A DNA stretch of 6,274 nucleotides from JACRAR01 sp041665185. Lineage in GTDB: Bacteria > Pseudomonadota > Gammaproteobacteria > Burkholderiales > Rhodocyclaceae. The stretch's first letter is position 1. Each line of letters opens with the position of its first letter. The notes below the pieces were generated by a model. That model saw nothing but the letters and a program-made list of their open reading frames with translations. It was not told where the DNA came from and searched no databases. Below are positions 1 to 6,152 of this stretch, piece by piece. Both the position numbers and the translations under genes were made by a program. The stretch is from positions 1-6,274 of the forward strand of contig JBAYJH010000285.1 of the NCBI GenBank assembly GCA_041665185.1, read 5' to 3'.

Positions 1-983
1 ACTCGCAGATCATCAAGGGCAAGCACGGCGACATGCACATGAAGAAGTACCAGGAGCGCGGCGAACTGATGCCGGCGGCCTATGTGGTCGGCACCGACCC
101 GGTGCTGTTCCTGGCCGGCTCCACCCTGGTCAGCGCCCAGGTGGATGAATACGAAGTGGCCGGCTCGCTGCGCGGCAAGCCGGTCAAGGTGTTCAAGTCG
201 GACCTCACCGGCCTGACCCTGCCGGCGACCGCGGAGATCATCGCCGAAGGCTGGATCGACCCGAACGAGTTGATGGATGAAGGGCCGTTCGGCGAATATA
301 CCGGCTATTACTCGGGCAACAAGGGCAAGGATTATCCGAAACCGGTGCTGCGCATCGCGCGCATCCTGCATCGCAACAAGCCGGTGATGTGGGCGACGAC
401 CGTGGGCAAGCCGATCAACGATATCCACATGATCCAGTCCCTGAACCGCACAGCGACGCTGTGGCACGACCTGGAGACCATGAAGGTGCCGGGCATCCAG
501 AGCGTGTATATCCCGCCCGAAGCCTGCGGCCGCTTCTGGGTGGTGGTGTCGGTCAAGCAGATGTATCCCGGCCACTCCAATCACGTCGGCAACGCGGTGA
601 TCGCCACCACCACCGGCCACTATGGCGTGAAAGGCGTCATCGTCGTCGACCACGACATCGAGGCCGACGACTGGGACCGCGTCTGGTGGGCACTGGCGAC
701 CCGCTTCGACCCGAAACGCTCGGCCCAGATCATCGACCGCGGCCGCTCCACCCCGCTCGATCCGGGCCTGCCGATCGAGGCGCGCGACATCACCAGCCGC
801 ATCATCCTGGATGCCTGCACGCCCTACGAATGGACCAACAAGCCCAATGAGATTTTCATGGATCGCACTGTCCTACAGAAGGTCTCCGACCGCTGGAACG
901 AGTATGGCTTTACCGGCACCAGTCCTGTCGCCGGCATGATCAACCGGCTGACCCGGCCGGAAGTGAAGAAGGCCGCCAAGTAA
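1..983 (+). CDS. UbiD-family (de)carboxylase, C-terminal part (5' end outside window)
   Basis: This is the 3' portion of a UbiD-family enzyme. These enzymes use prenylated FMN to add or remove CO2 on aromatic or alpha,beta-unsaturated acids in the cytoplasm. The frame is open from base 3, so the ATG at 33 is internal, and the roughly 327 residues visible compare with about 490 in full-length members. The signature EGPFGEYTGYY lies at bases 279-311. Its two glutamates, encoded at 279-281 and 294-296, match the two Glu of the family's Glu-Arg-Glu catalytic network (E277/E282 in Aspergillus Fdc1). The catalytic Arg lies upstream of the window. Further family blocks are VVGTDPVLFL, the YIPPEACGRF region, KQMYPGHSNH and ATRFDPKRS. 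The TAA stop is followed 15 nt later by a UPF0261 gene, and a UbiX-type cofactor synthase lies in the same gene run. Family assignment is secure. Which substrate it acts on (phenolic acid, phenylphosphate or other) is unknown, and it need not be the ubiquinone-pathway UbiD. Confidence 0.93.
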   Translation, partial: SQIIKGKHGDMHMKKYQERGELMPAAYVVGTDPVLFLAGSTLVSAQVDEYEVAGSLRGKPVKVFKSDLTGLTLPATAEIIAEGWIDPNELMDEGPFGEYTGYYSGNKGKDYPKPVLRIARILHRNKPVMWATTVGKPINDIHMIQSLNRTATLWHDLETMKVPGIQSVYIPPEACGRFWVVVSVKQMYPGHSNHVGNAVIATTTGHYGVKGVIVVDHDIEADDWDRVWWALATRFDPKRSAQIIDRGRSTPLDPGLPIEARDITSRIILDACTPYEWTNKPNEIFMDRTVLQKVSDRWNEYGFTGTSPVAGMINRLTRPEVKKAAK

Positions 984-998
984 GCCGGAGCCGGCAAT

Positions 999-2279
999 AT
1001 GGGCAAGAAAGGCATCGTCATCGTCTGCAATCTGGACACGCGCGGCGAGGACATCGTCTTCGTCAAGCAATTGATTGCCGACCGTGGCCACGACGCCATT
1101 CTGCTGGACTTCAGCATGGAAGAGCCGCCGCCGTTTGCCGGCGACATCACCACCGAGGCGGTGGCCTTGCGTGGCGGCTTGACTATCGAAGTGGTGCGCG
1201 AGAAATATCGCTCCGACCGGGATACCGCCACCAACAACCAGATCCGCGGCGCGGCCGCGATCATCGACGAGTTGGTCAAACAGGGCCGGGTGCAAGGCAT
1301 CATCGGCATCGGCGGTGGCACCTCGACCCTGGTCGCCACCTCGATCATGAAGCGCCTGCCTTTCGGCATGCCCAAGCTGATGGCCTCGCCGATGGCGGCG
1401 CACCCGGCCTACATCGACAAGTATGTCGGCACGCACGACATCACCATGCACCACACGGTGCTGGATATCGTGAAAATGAATCCGCTGCTGAAGGCGCAGA
1501 TCATCAACGCGGTGGGCGCCATCTGCGGCATGGTGGAAATGACCCTGGGCACCCATTTCGTCTTCGACAAGCCCTGCGTCGCGGTCTCGTCCTTCGGCTT
1601 CGGCGAGATGGCGGTGCAGGCCGCGCTGGGCATGCTGGAAGACGCCGGCTTCACGCCCATCGTCTGCCACGCCCAGGGCAAGGGCGACAAGGCGATGGAG
1701 GAAATGATCCGCGCCGGCGCCTTCCACGGCGTCGTCGACCTGTGCATCGGCGGCGTGATGGAGAACCTTTTCAAAGGCAACCGCGATCCCGGACCGGAGC
1801 GGCTGATGGCGGCGGCGGACACCGGGATTCCCATGGTGCTGGCGCCCTGCGGCCTGGATATCCTCTCCTATGGCGGCCGTCCCGACATGCTTGAGAAAAC
1901 CAAAGACCGCGTCCAGTACGTACAAGACGCCCTGCGCGTCCAGGTGCGTACCACCGCCGATGAATTGCGCCAAGCCGCCGAGGTGATCGCCGAGCGGCTC
2001 AACCGCGCCAAGGGACTATGGACATTCCTGGTTCCACTGCAAGGCTGGTCGTCGCTGGACAAGCAAGGGCGGCCCATCTACGACCCAGTCGCGGATACCG
2101 CCTTCGTCACGCGCCTGAAGGAAAAGCTCGCAGCTCCGGAACACGTCAATGAGGTCGACCTTCATCTCTACACCCCCGAGTTTGCCCGGGTTGCGGTCGA
2201 CGAATTTGTGCGGCTGTATGCCCTGTCGAACGTAAAGCTGGCGGCGCCGGCGCCAGCCGTAGCGGCTGCAACGCCATGA
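999..2279 (+). CDS. Tm-1-like / UPF0261 family protein
   Basis: This 426-residue protein matches the UPF0261 (Tm-1-like ATP-binding) family in length and layout. The N-terminal half has the typical opening (IVIVCNLDTRGEDIVFVK, residues 6-23). A glycine-rich loop GIGGGTST (103-110) leads into LPFGMPKLMASPMAA (120-134) and GTHDITM (144-150), the conserved nucleotide-binding-like core. The C-terminal half (about 195-405) resembles the family's TIM-barrel-like domain, with VVDLCIGGVMENLF (245-258), GPERLMAAADTGIP (265-278), PLQGWSSLD (346-354) and YDPVAD (361-366). A short Ala/Pro-rich tail ends it. No signal peptide or membrane segment is visible. The start is supported by GGAG at 987-990, 8 nt before the ATG. 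The gene lies 15 nt after the UbiD gene and overlaps the Nudix gene by ATGA. The plant relative Tm-1 binds ATP and inhibits tomato mosaic virus replication protein. The bacterial role is not established, and a link to the carboxylase is inferred from the operon alone. Confidence 0.88.
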   Translation: MGKKGIVIVCNLDTRGEDIVFVKQLIADRGHDAILLDFSMEEPPPFAGDITTEAVALRGGLTIEVVREKYRSDRDTATNNQIRGAAAIIDELVKQGRVQGIIGIGGGTSTLVATSIMKRLPFGMPKLMASPMAAHPAYIDKYVGTHDITMHHTVLDIVKMNPLLKAQIINAVGAICGMVEMTLGTHFVFDKPCVAVSSFGFGEMAVQAALGMLEDAGFTPIVCHAQGKGDKAMEEMIRAGAFHGVVDLCIGGVMENLFKGNRDPGPERLMAAADTGIPMVLAPCGLDILSYGGRPDMLEKTKDRVQYVQDALRVQVRTTADELRQAAEVIAERLNRAKGLWTFLVPLQGWSSLDKQGRPIYDPVADTAFVTRLKEKLAAPEHVNEVDLHLYTPEFARVAVDEFVRLYALSNVKLAAPAPAVAAATP

Positions 2280-2842
2280 TCCGTCCCTGGCCGCTGCTGG
2301 CCTCGGAACCGGTGTTCGACGCCGGGTTGCTGCGAGTAACGCGCGACCGCGCCCGCTCGCCGCGTACCGGCGGCGAGCGCGACTTCCACGTGATCAGGAT
2401 GGTGGACTGGTTGATGGCCGTGGCGCTGACCGAAGACGATAAACTGGTGATGGTGAGGCAGTATCGCCACGGATCGCGCGAGACCAGCCTGGAAGTGCCG
2501 GGCGGCCTGCACGACGGTGGGACGCCCGCGGAAAGCACCGCGGCGGGAGCGGCACGCGAACTGGCGGAGGAGACCGGCTATGGCGGCGGCATCTGGAGTC
2601 TTCTCGGGCACCTGCGGCCGCAACCCGCCCTGCTCTCCAACCGTGCCTGGATTTATCTCGCCCAGGGAGTCTGCGCAACGGGCGCGACGGAGCTCGATGC
2701 GGGCGAGGACATCGAGGTGGTGCTGGTTGATCCCCAAGAGATTCCGGCGCGCCTCGCCAGCGGCGAAATCAACAATGCCATGACCGTGGCCGCGCTGGCG
2801 CTGGCGTCTTTCAGCGGTCAGATGCAGGAGAAGTCACTATGA
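2276..2842 (+). CDS. Nudix hydrolase, ADP-ribose pyrophosphatase-like
   Basis: This 188-residue cytoplasmic protein contains a Nudix box at about residues 80-102. The metal-binding core RELAEETGY (94-102) is intact and preceded by E86 at the correct seven-residue spacing. The strand before it (MVRQYRHG, 59-66, then EVPGGL, 73-78) is typical of the ADP-ribose/NDP-sugar pyrophosphatase branch. The family hydrolyses nucleoside diphosphates linked to another group; the substrate here cannot be named. The box is slightly irregular: the Gly expected six residues before E86 is D80, and the loop GGTPAESTAAG looks about three residues longer than usual, so activity is likely but not certain. The ATG overlaps the stop of the UPF0261 gene (ATGA at 2276-2279) with no clear Shine-Dalgarno sequence, which suggests translational coupling. 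The 3' end overlaps the CBS gene in the same manner. From memory, a MutT-like gene has also been reported in a phenol carboxylation cluster. Confidence 0.9.
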   Translation: MIRPWPLLASEPVFDAGLLRVTRDRARSPRTGGERDFHVIRMVDWLMAVALTEDDKLVMVRQYRHGSRETSLEVPGGLHDGGTPAESTAAGAARELAEETGYGGGIWSLLGHLRPQPALLSNRAWIYLAQGVCATGATELDAGEDIEVVLVDPQEIPARLASGEINNAMTVAALALASFSGQMQEKSL

Positions 2843-3573
2843 TCGTACGACACTGGATGCAAACCAATCCGATGACGATACCCAGCGATACCCTGGTCTC
2901 GGAAGCCAAGCGTCTGCTCAGCGACAACAATCTGCACGCTCTGCCCGTGGTCGAGCAGGGACGCTTGCGCGGGCTGGTGACACGCGCCAACATGCTGCGC
3001 ATGGGACACTTTGTCTTGCGCACCCAGAGTACCGACGAATTCAATTTCTTCGTCAATCGCCTCAAGGTGCGTGACGTCATGGTGCGCAATCCGGCCACGG
3101 TGCAGATCGACGACACCATGGAACATTGCCTGCTCAAGGGGCAGGAAAGGGGTGTGGCCCAGTTCCCCGTCATGGATGGCGAGGAAGTGGTCGGCATCAT
3201 TTCCGCCAACGAGATCTTTCAGCTTGCCGCGCACTGCATGGGCGCCTGGGAACGCCGCAGCGGCCTCACCCTGGCGCCGCTCAAGCTTGAGCCCGGCGTG
3301 CTGGGCCGGATCGCCGACGTTGCGGTGGCGGCGGGCGCCGAGCTGCAAGCGATTTACCCGGTAAGCCGGCACGACAAGCCGGACCAGGAGGGCATCCAGG
3401 AAAAGACGGTGATCCTGCGTTTTCACGCCAAGGAGATCGACGAGGTCGCCGCCGCGTTGGCGCAAGCTGGTTTTCCGGTTCTGGAATCGGCGGCGGCGCG
3501 AGAGTCCGGCCCCCCGGGAGAGCCGGCGGGCACTAGCACCCTAGAATCAACGGCGGGCACTAGAATGCAATAG
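2839..3573 (+). CDS. CBS-CBS-ACT domain protein, resembles phenylphosphate synthase CBS subunit (PpsC) or AcuB
   Basis: This 244-residue soluble protein has CBS domain 1 at about residues 1-54 (HWMQTNPMTI start, HALPVVEQGRLRGLVTRANML end). CBS domain 2 is at about 76-128 (VRDVMVRNPATVQIDDTM start, FPVMDGEEVVGIISANEIF end). An ACT-like domain follows at about 142-217. A tail of about 25 residues rich in Gly, Pro, Thr and Ser completes it. CBS pairs usually bind adenine nucleotides and regulate a partner. At the positions where many CBS domains have a ribose-binding Asp, this one has N51 and E125, so ligand use may differ. In Thauera phenylphosphate synthase a CBS-containing subunit of similar size stimulates the phosphotransferase. 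That precedent and the UbiD/UbiX neighbours favour a PpsC-like role. AcuB-type regulators share the domain layout and are the main alternative. AGGAG at 2826-2830, 8 nt before the ATG, supports the start, which overlaps the Nudix stop (ATGA). Confidence 0.85.
   Translation: MIVRHWMQTNPMTIPSDTLVSEAKRLLSDNNLHALPVVEQGRLRGLVTRANMLRMGHFVLRTQSTDEFNFFVNRLKVRDVMVRNPATVQIDDTMEHCLLKGQERGVAQFPVMDGEEVVGIISANEIFQLAAHCMGAWERRSGLTLAPLKLEPGVLGRIADVAVAAGAELQAIYPVSRHDKPDQEGIQEKTVILRFHAKEIDEVAAALAQAGFPVLESAAARESGPPGEPAGTSTLESTAGTRMQ
3524..3563 (+). repeat. Direct repeat of a 13-mer in the 3' end of the CBS gene
   Basis: The 13-mer CGGCGGGCACTAG occurs at 3524-3536 and again at 3551-3563, a 27-nt (nine-codon) period in frame. 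It encodes two AGT-containing segments of the low-complexity C-terminal tail, and TAGAAT follows in or near both units. It looks like a small in-frame duplication that extended the protein past its ACT domain. No function is evident. Confidence 0.7.
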
Positions 3574-3574
3574 T

Positions 3575-3593
3575 TCGCCGGCCGTACCGGCGA
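3575..3593 (+). other. Perfect 7-bp hairpin between the CBS and ubiX genes
   Basis: TCGCCGG (3575-3581) and CCGGCGA (3587-3593) form a perfect stem with a 5-nt loop CCGTA, starting one base after the CBS stop codon. No run of T follows, so it is not a standard intrinsic terminator. It sits in the largest gap of the operon (58 nt) and could stabilise upstream mRNA or cause partial attenuation; both are inference. Confidence 0.55.
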
Positions 3594-3631
3594 CACGCCT
3601 TCATCCGGCGGGAATCGACAGGAGAAGCAAA

Positions 3632-4237
3632 ATGAGTTTGCCATTGGTGGTGGCGATTACCGGCGCCACGGGCGTGATCTACGGCGTGGAGATGCTGCGC
3701 GTCCTGAAGGATCTGGGCCAGGAGACCCACCTGATCCTGAGCGAGGCCGCCGGCATGAACCTCGGCATCGAGACGGACTGCTCGCTCGACGAAGTCAGGT
3801 CGCTGGCGAGCGTGGTCTATCCCAACAAGGATGTCGGCGCCGCCGTCGCCAGCGGCTCCTTCCGTACCCGCGGCATGATCGTCGCGCCCTGCACCATCAA
3901 GACCCTTTCGGCGATCGCCAATTCCTTCACTTACAACCTGGTGGTGCGCGCCGCCGACGTGACCCTCAAGGAGCGGCGCACGCTGGTGCTGATGGTGCGG
4001 GAGACGCCGCTGCATAAGGGCCATCTCGACCTGATGTCGCGCGCCGCCGACTGCGGCGCGGTGATCCTGCCGCCGATGCCGGCTTTCTATCACCAGCCAC
4101 AAACCATCATGGACCTCATCCACCAGAGCATCGGCAAGGCGCTCGACCAGGTGGGCATCGAACACAAGCTGTTCAAGCGCTGGACCGGCCACGGCCACGA
4201 CGACCAGCCCAAGGAGTCCTTGCGCGTCGCAAAATGA
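3632..4237 (+). CDS. ubiX: UbiX-family flavin prenyltransferase
   Basis: This 201-residue flavoprotein joins a dimethylallyl group to FMN to give prenylated FMN, the cofactor of UbiD-family enzymes. It is clearly the partner of the UbiD gene upstream. It covers the whole family length. The N-terminal flavin-binding loop ITGATGVIYG (9-18) has Thr13 where most members, including E. coli and Pseudomonas UbiX, have Ser. E47 in IETD, the SGSF segment (74-77), APCTIKTLS (85-93), R106 and K113 in RAADVTLKER, E124 and the PAFYHQPQ block (150-157, Tyr153) match the known active-site set. ACAGGAGA at about 3618-3625 provides a strong ribosome binding site 6-7 nt before the ATG. Its stop overlaps the phosphatase start (ATGA at 4234). 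It could be the housekeeping ubiquinone-pathway ubiX, but its location favours a dedicated copy for the carboxylase. Confidence 0.94.
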   Translation: MSLPLVVAITGATGVIYGVEMLRVLKDLGQETHLILSEAAGMNLGIETDCSLDEVRSLASVVYPNKDVGAAVASGSFRTRGMIVAPCTIKTLSAIANSFTYNLVVRAADVTLKERRTLVLMVRETPLHKGHLDLMSRAADCGAVILPPMPAFYHQPQTIMDLIHQSIGKALDQVGIEHKLFKRWTGHGHDDQPKESLRVAK

Positions 4238-4974
4238 GTGTCCCCCCAGACGACAGCCGGACGCCGCCGGACACGGCGATCTATGCCATCGGCGATATCC
4301 ACGGACGCCGCGACCTGCTCGAAATTATCACCGCGAAAATCGTCGCCGACGCCGCGCGGCGCGACGCAAAGCGGCGCATCCTGGTGTTCCTGGGCGACTA
4401 TATCGACCGCGGCGCCGACTCCCGCCGGGTGGTCGAGACGCTGCTGGAACCGCCGCCGGACGGATTCGAGCGGGTGACGTTAAAAGGCAATCACGAGGAC
4501 TTGCTGTTGCGCTACCTGGCCGGTGAATGGGAGGCCGGGCGGCACTGGTTCGACTACGACGGACAAGATGCCCTGGCCGATTACGGCGTCGAGATCGCCG
4601 ACCGCCAGGCGCGCGACGACGCCAGCATGGCCCTGCTGCGCCAACGCTTCGCGGCGGCGCTGCCACAGCCACACCTGGATTTCTTTCGTACCCTGCCGAC
4701 CCACTATCGGGCCGGCGGCTACTACTTCGTTCATGGCGGGATACGACCGGGCGTCCCACTCGAACTACAGACCCCCCATGATTGCATGTGGCTACGCGGC
4801 GCGTTTCTAAAATCAGCGGCGGAGCATGGAGCGGTCGTGGTGCATGGTCACACCATCTGCGCACAGCCTGAGGTAAGGCACAACCGCATCGGCATCGATA
4901 CCGGGGCCTACCGCAGCGGCGTGCTCACCTGCCTGGTGCTCGAAGGCGCGACGCGCTGCTTTCTGCAAAGCTGA
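4234..4974 (+). CDS. PPP-family metallophosphatase (Ser/Thr phosphatase / ApaH-like)
   Basis: This 246-residue calcineurin-like phosphoesterase has all the PPP-family metal and phosphate motifs in order. They are GDIHG (20-24), GDYIDRG (54-60), GNHE (85-88), HGG with His167, and HGHT (204-207). This two-metal centre hydrolyses phosphomonoesters on proteins or small molecules, or dinucleoside polyphosphates. The sequence alone does not separate protein phosphatase from Ap4A hydrolase. A short Pro/Asp-rich N-terminus precedes the fold, and no signal peptide is seen, so it should be cytoplasmic. The ATG overlaps the ubiX stop by ATGA. The nearest purine-rich stretch, AAGGAG at 4211-4216, is too distant to be an ideal ribosome binding site, so coupled translation is likely. 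Its place in the operon invites a role in dephosphorylating a pathway intermediate or a regulated protein, but that is inference. Such genes also occur as unrelated neighbours. Confidence 0.9.
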   Translation: MSVPPDDSRTPPDTAIYAIGDIHGRRDLLEIITAKIVADAARRDAKRRILVFLGDYIDRGADSRRVVETLLEPPPDGFERVTLKGNHEDLLLRYLAGEWEAGRHWFDYDGQDALADYGVEIADRQARDDASMALLRQRFAAALPQPHLDFFRTLPTHYRAGGYYFVHGGIRPGVPLELQTPHDCMWLRGAFLKSAAEHGAVVVHGHTICAQPEVRHNRIGIDTGAYRSGVLTCLVLEGATRCFLQS

Positions 4975-4980
4975 ACTGAC

Positions 4981-5490
4981 GTGCGCCACCAACCCAACGC
5001 CTTCTGGAAATATTCGCTGGGGATTTATCGCGCCCCCAAAGTCGCCGATGCCTGCCTGACGTTACAGGAAGATTGGGGAGCGGACGTCAACCTGCTGCTC
5101 TACTGCTGCTGGCTCGGCCAGGCCGGCCGCGCCCTGGACAAACGCTCGCTGCTAAAGGCAATCACGGCCGTCTCTCGCTGGCAGGCTGAGGTGATCAAGC
5201 CTTTGAGGCAGGCGCGGCGCGCTCTGAAAAAGCCGCCGTCTGGTCTGCCGGTCGAGTGGGCCGGACACCTCCGGAAACGCATCGGCGCGCTGGAATTGGA
5301 GCTGGAGTACTTGGAGCAGTGTTTACTGACGGATGCGGCACAGGCTTTGCCTCCGGCCAAACGGTCACAGCCACCTATCGCAGCCACCATCGCGAGCCTC
5401 AACCGTTACCTGGCACTACTGAGCGTTCCCACCGGCCAGGCAGAAGTCCAAGTTGCAATCATCCTGGATGCCTGTTGCCGGCGGCACTGA
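4981..5490 (+). CDS. TIGR02444 family protein of unknown function (GTG start)
   Basis: This 169-residue protein shows the family hallmark near its N-terminus: FWKYSLGIYRAPKVADACL (8-26), LQEDWGADVNLLLYCCWLG (28-46), then LDKRSLLKAI. The middle has a tryptophan-containing helix (SRWQAEVIKPLRQARR) and the rest is predicted mostly helical. TIGR02444 members are small proteobacterial proteins with no known function. The GTG is chosen because the conserved block begins eight residues later, as in relatives. No ATG fits, and no good Shine-Dalgarno sequence is visible. It follows the phosphatase stop by 6 nt and is in the same reading frame (TGA ACT GAC GTG), so it may be translated by re-initiating ribosomes. 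It has no obvious connection to the carboxylase genes and may mark the end of the transcript. Confidence 0.82.
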   Translation: MRHQPNAFWKYSLGIYRAPKVADACLTLQEDWGADVNLLLYCCWLGQAGRALDKRSLLKAITAVSRWQAEVIKPLRQARRALKKPPSGLPVEWAGHLRKRIGALELELEYLEQCLLTDAAQALPPAKRSQPPIAATIASLNRYLALLSVPTGQAEVQVAIILDACCRRH

Positions 5491-5681
5491 TCAGATGCGA
5501 TAGAGCGGTTGTGCCCCCAGTATTCTGTCTTAGCTCAGGGGCCGGCTCTAGTGATGGCTTCTACAATTCGCAAGAACCCCACCGGGTAGGTAGGATTCAC
5601 ACTCACTGGGGAAATTCGCCTTCACACGGTCGCGCCATTTGCGGACGTTGGCGATTTTCCCCGAAACCGATCAGTCAGCGG
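5491..5681. other. Non-coding interval between convergent genes
   Basis: The 191 bases between the TIGR02444 stop and the tolC-like stop show no convincing reading frame on either strand. A short frame from the ATG at 5554 (MASTIRKNPTG) ends after 11 codons. GCCCC near 5512-5516 could pair with GGGGC about 20 nt on, but the stem is short and the loop long. The main structured element is the inverted repeat at 5608-5662. Base composition is less G+C-rich than in the operon. Confidence 0.6.
5608..5662. repeat. 13-nt inverted repeat, possible bidirectional terminator-like structure
   Basis: GGGGAAATTCGCC (5608-5620) and GGCGATTTTCCCC (5650-5662) are inverted copies matching at 12 of 13 positions, separated by 29 nt. 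The position between two convergent genes suggests a shared transcription-end structure. However, the loop is long and neither side ends in a clear T-run, so terminator function is uncertain. It could instead be a remnant of a mobile element. Confidence 0.45.
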
Positions 5682-6152
5682 CTAGTTCGCCGCTGCCCGT
5701 CGGTCCATCAGTCCTACGTTCGCCAGCAGCCTCAAACGTCCCGATCGCCAATCGGCCAGGCAGCGGATGCGCTCCTGCCGAGCATCGGCCAACGCCGATT
5801 GCGAATTGAGTACTTCCAGAATATCCGAGGCGTTCTTGTCGTATTTGCGCTGCGAGAGGGCCAGAGCACTCAGCGCGGCCTTGAGAAGATCGTCCGACGC
5901 ACGAAGATTGGTAAACGCCGCGCTGGCGTCGGCGTACGCCTTGACCACTTCCATCAGTATCCGATGTTCTGTTTCTGCGAGGTCAGCTTCATTTCGCTCG
6001 ACCTGTGCCCGTGCGCCCTTAATCTTGTAGGTTCTGGAGAACCCATCGAAAATCGGGATCGTCAACACCGCGCCGATGGTGGTTTCATGAATCCTGGCCG
6101 GCGACAGGGATTGTCCGGGGCGGCCATTCTGGTAATAGTTGCCGGACAGATC
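5682..6152 (-). pseudogene. TolC-family outer-membrane efflux protein, C-terminal fragment
   Basis: On the minus strand about 157 residues match the C-terminal third of TolC-type outer-membrane channel proteins, which export substrates with an inner-membrane pump and an adaptor. Visible blocks are GNYYQNGRPGQSL (about 6141-6103), the family motif IPIFDGFSRTYK (about 6059-6024), a coiled helix with AQVERNEADLAETEHRILME, then YADASAAFTNL. Near the end is SQRKYDKNASDILEVLNSQSALADARQERI, equivalent to the second long periplasmic helix pair. The frame remains open beyond 6152 to about 6263, but the translation there (repeated Arg and unrelated sequence) does not look like TolC. Full members have about 450 residues, so the N-terminal two thirds are missing. 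The likely cause is an insertion sequence at about 6153, so the gene is called disrupted. The GTG at 6068 is an internal Val codon, not a start. Confidence 0.75.

Noticed and set aside
3..35. Possible absence of the catalytic Arg of the UbiD Glu-Arg-Glu network at the first visible codons
   Set aside because: Aligning the KGKHGDMHM stretch with related UbiD proteins places the Arg upstream of the window, so its presence cannot be judged.
873..1973. Long minus-strand frame of 366 codons opposite the UPF0261 gene
   Set aside because: It is His/Gly/Arg-rich low-complexity translation antisense to a clear family protein, as expected in G+C-rich DNA.
2168..2737. Minus-strand frame opposite the Nudix gene, and similar antisense frames opposite the CBS, ubiX and phosphatase genes
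   Set aside because: No recognisable motifs, and each lies fully opposite a gene with intact family motifs.
3561..3566. TAGAAT as a -10 promoter element before ubiX
   Set aside because: No TTGACA-like -35 lies at a suitable distance upstream, and the site is part of the coding repeat.
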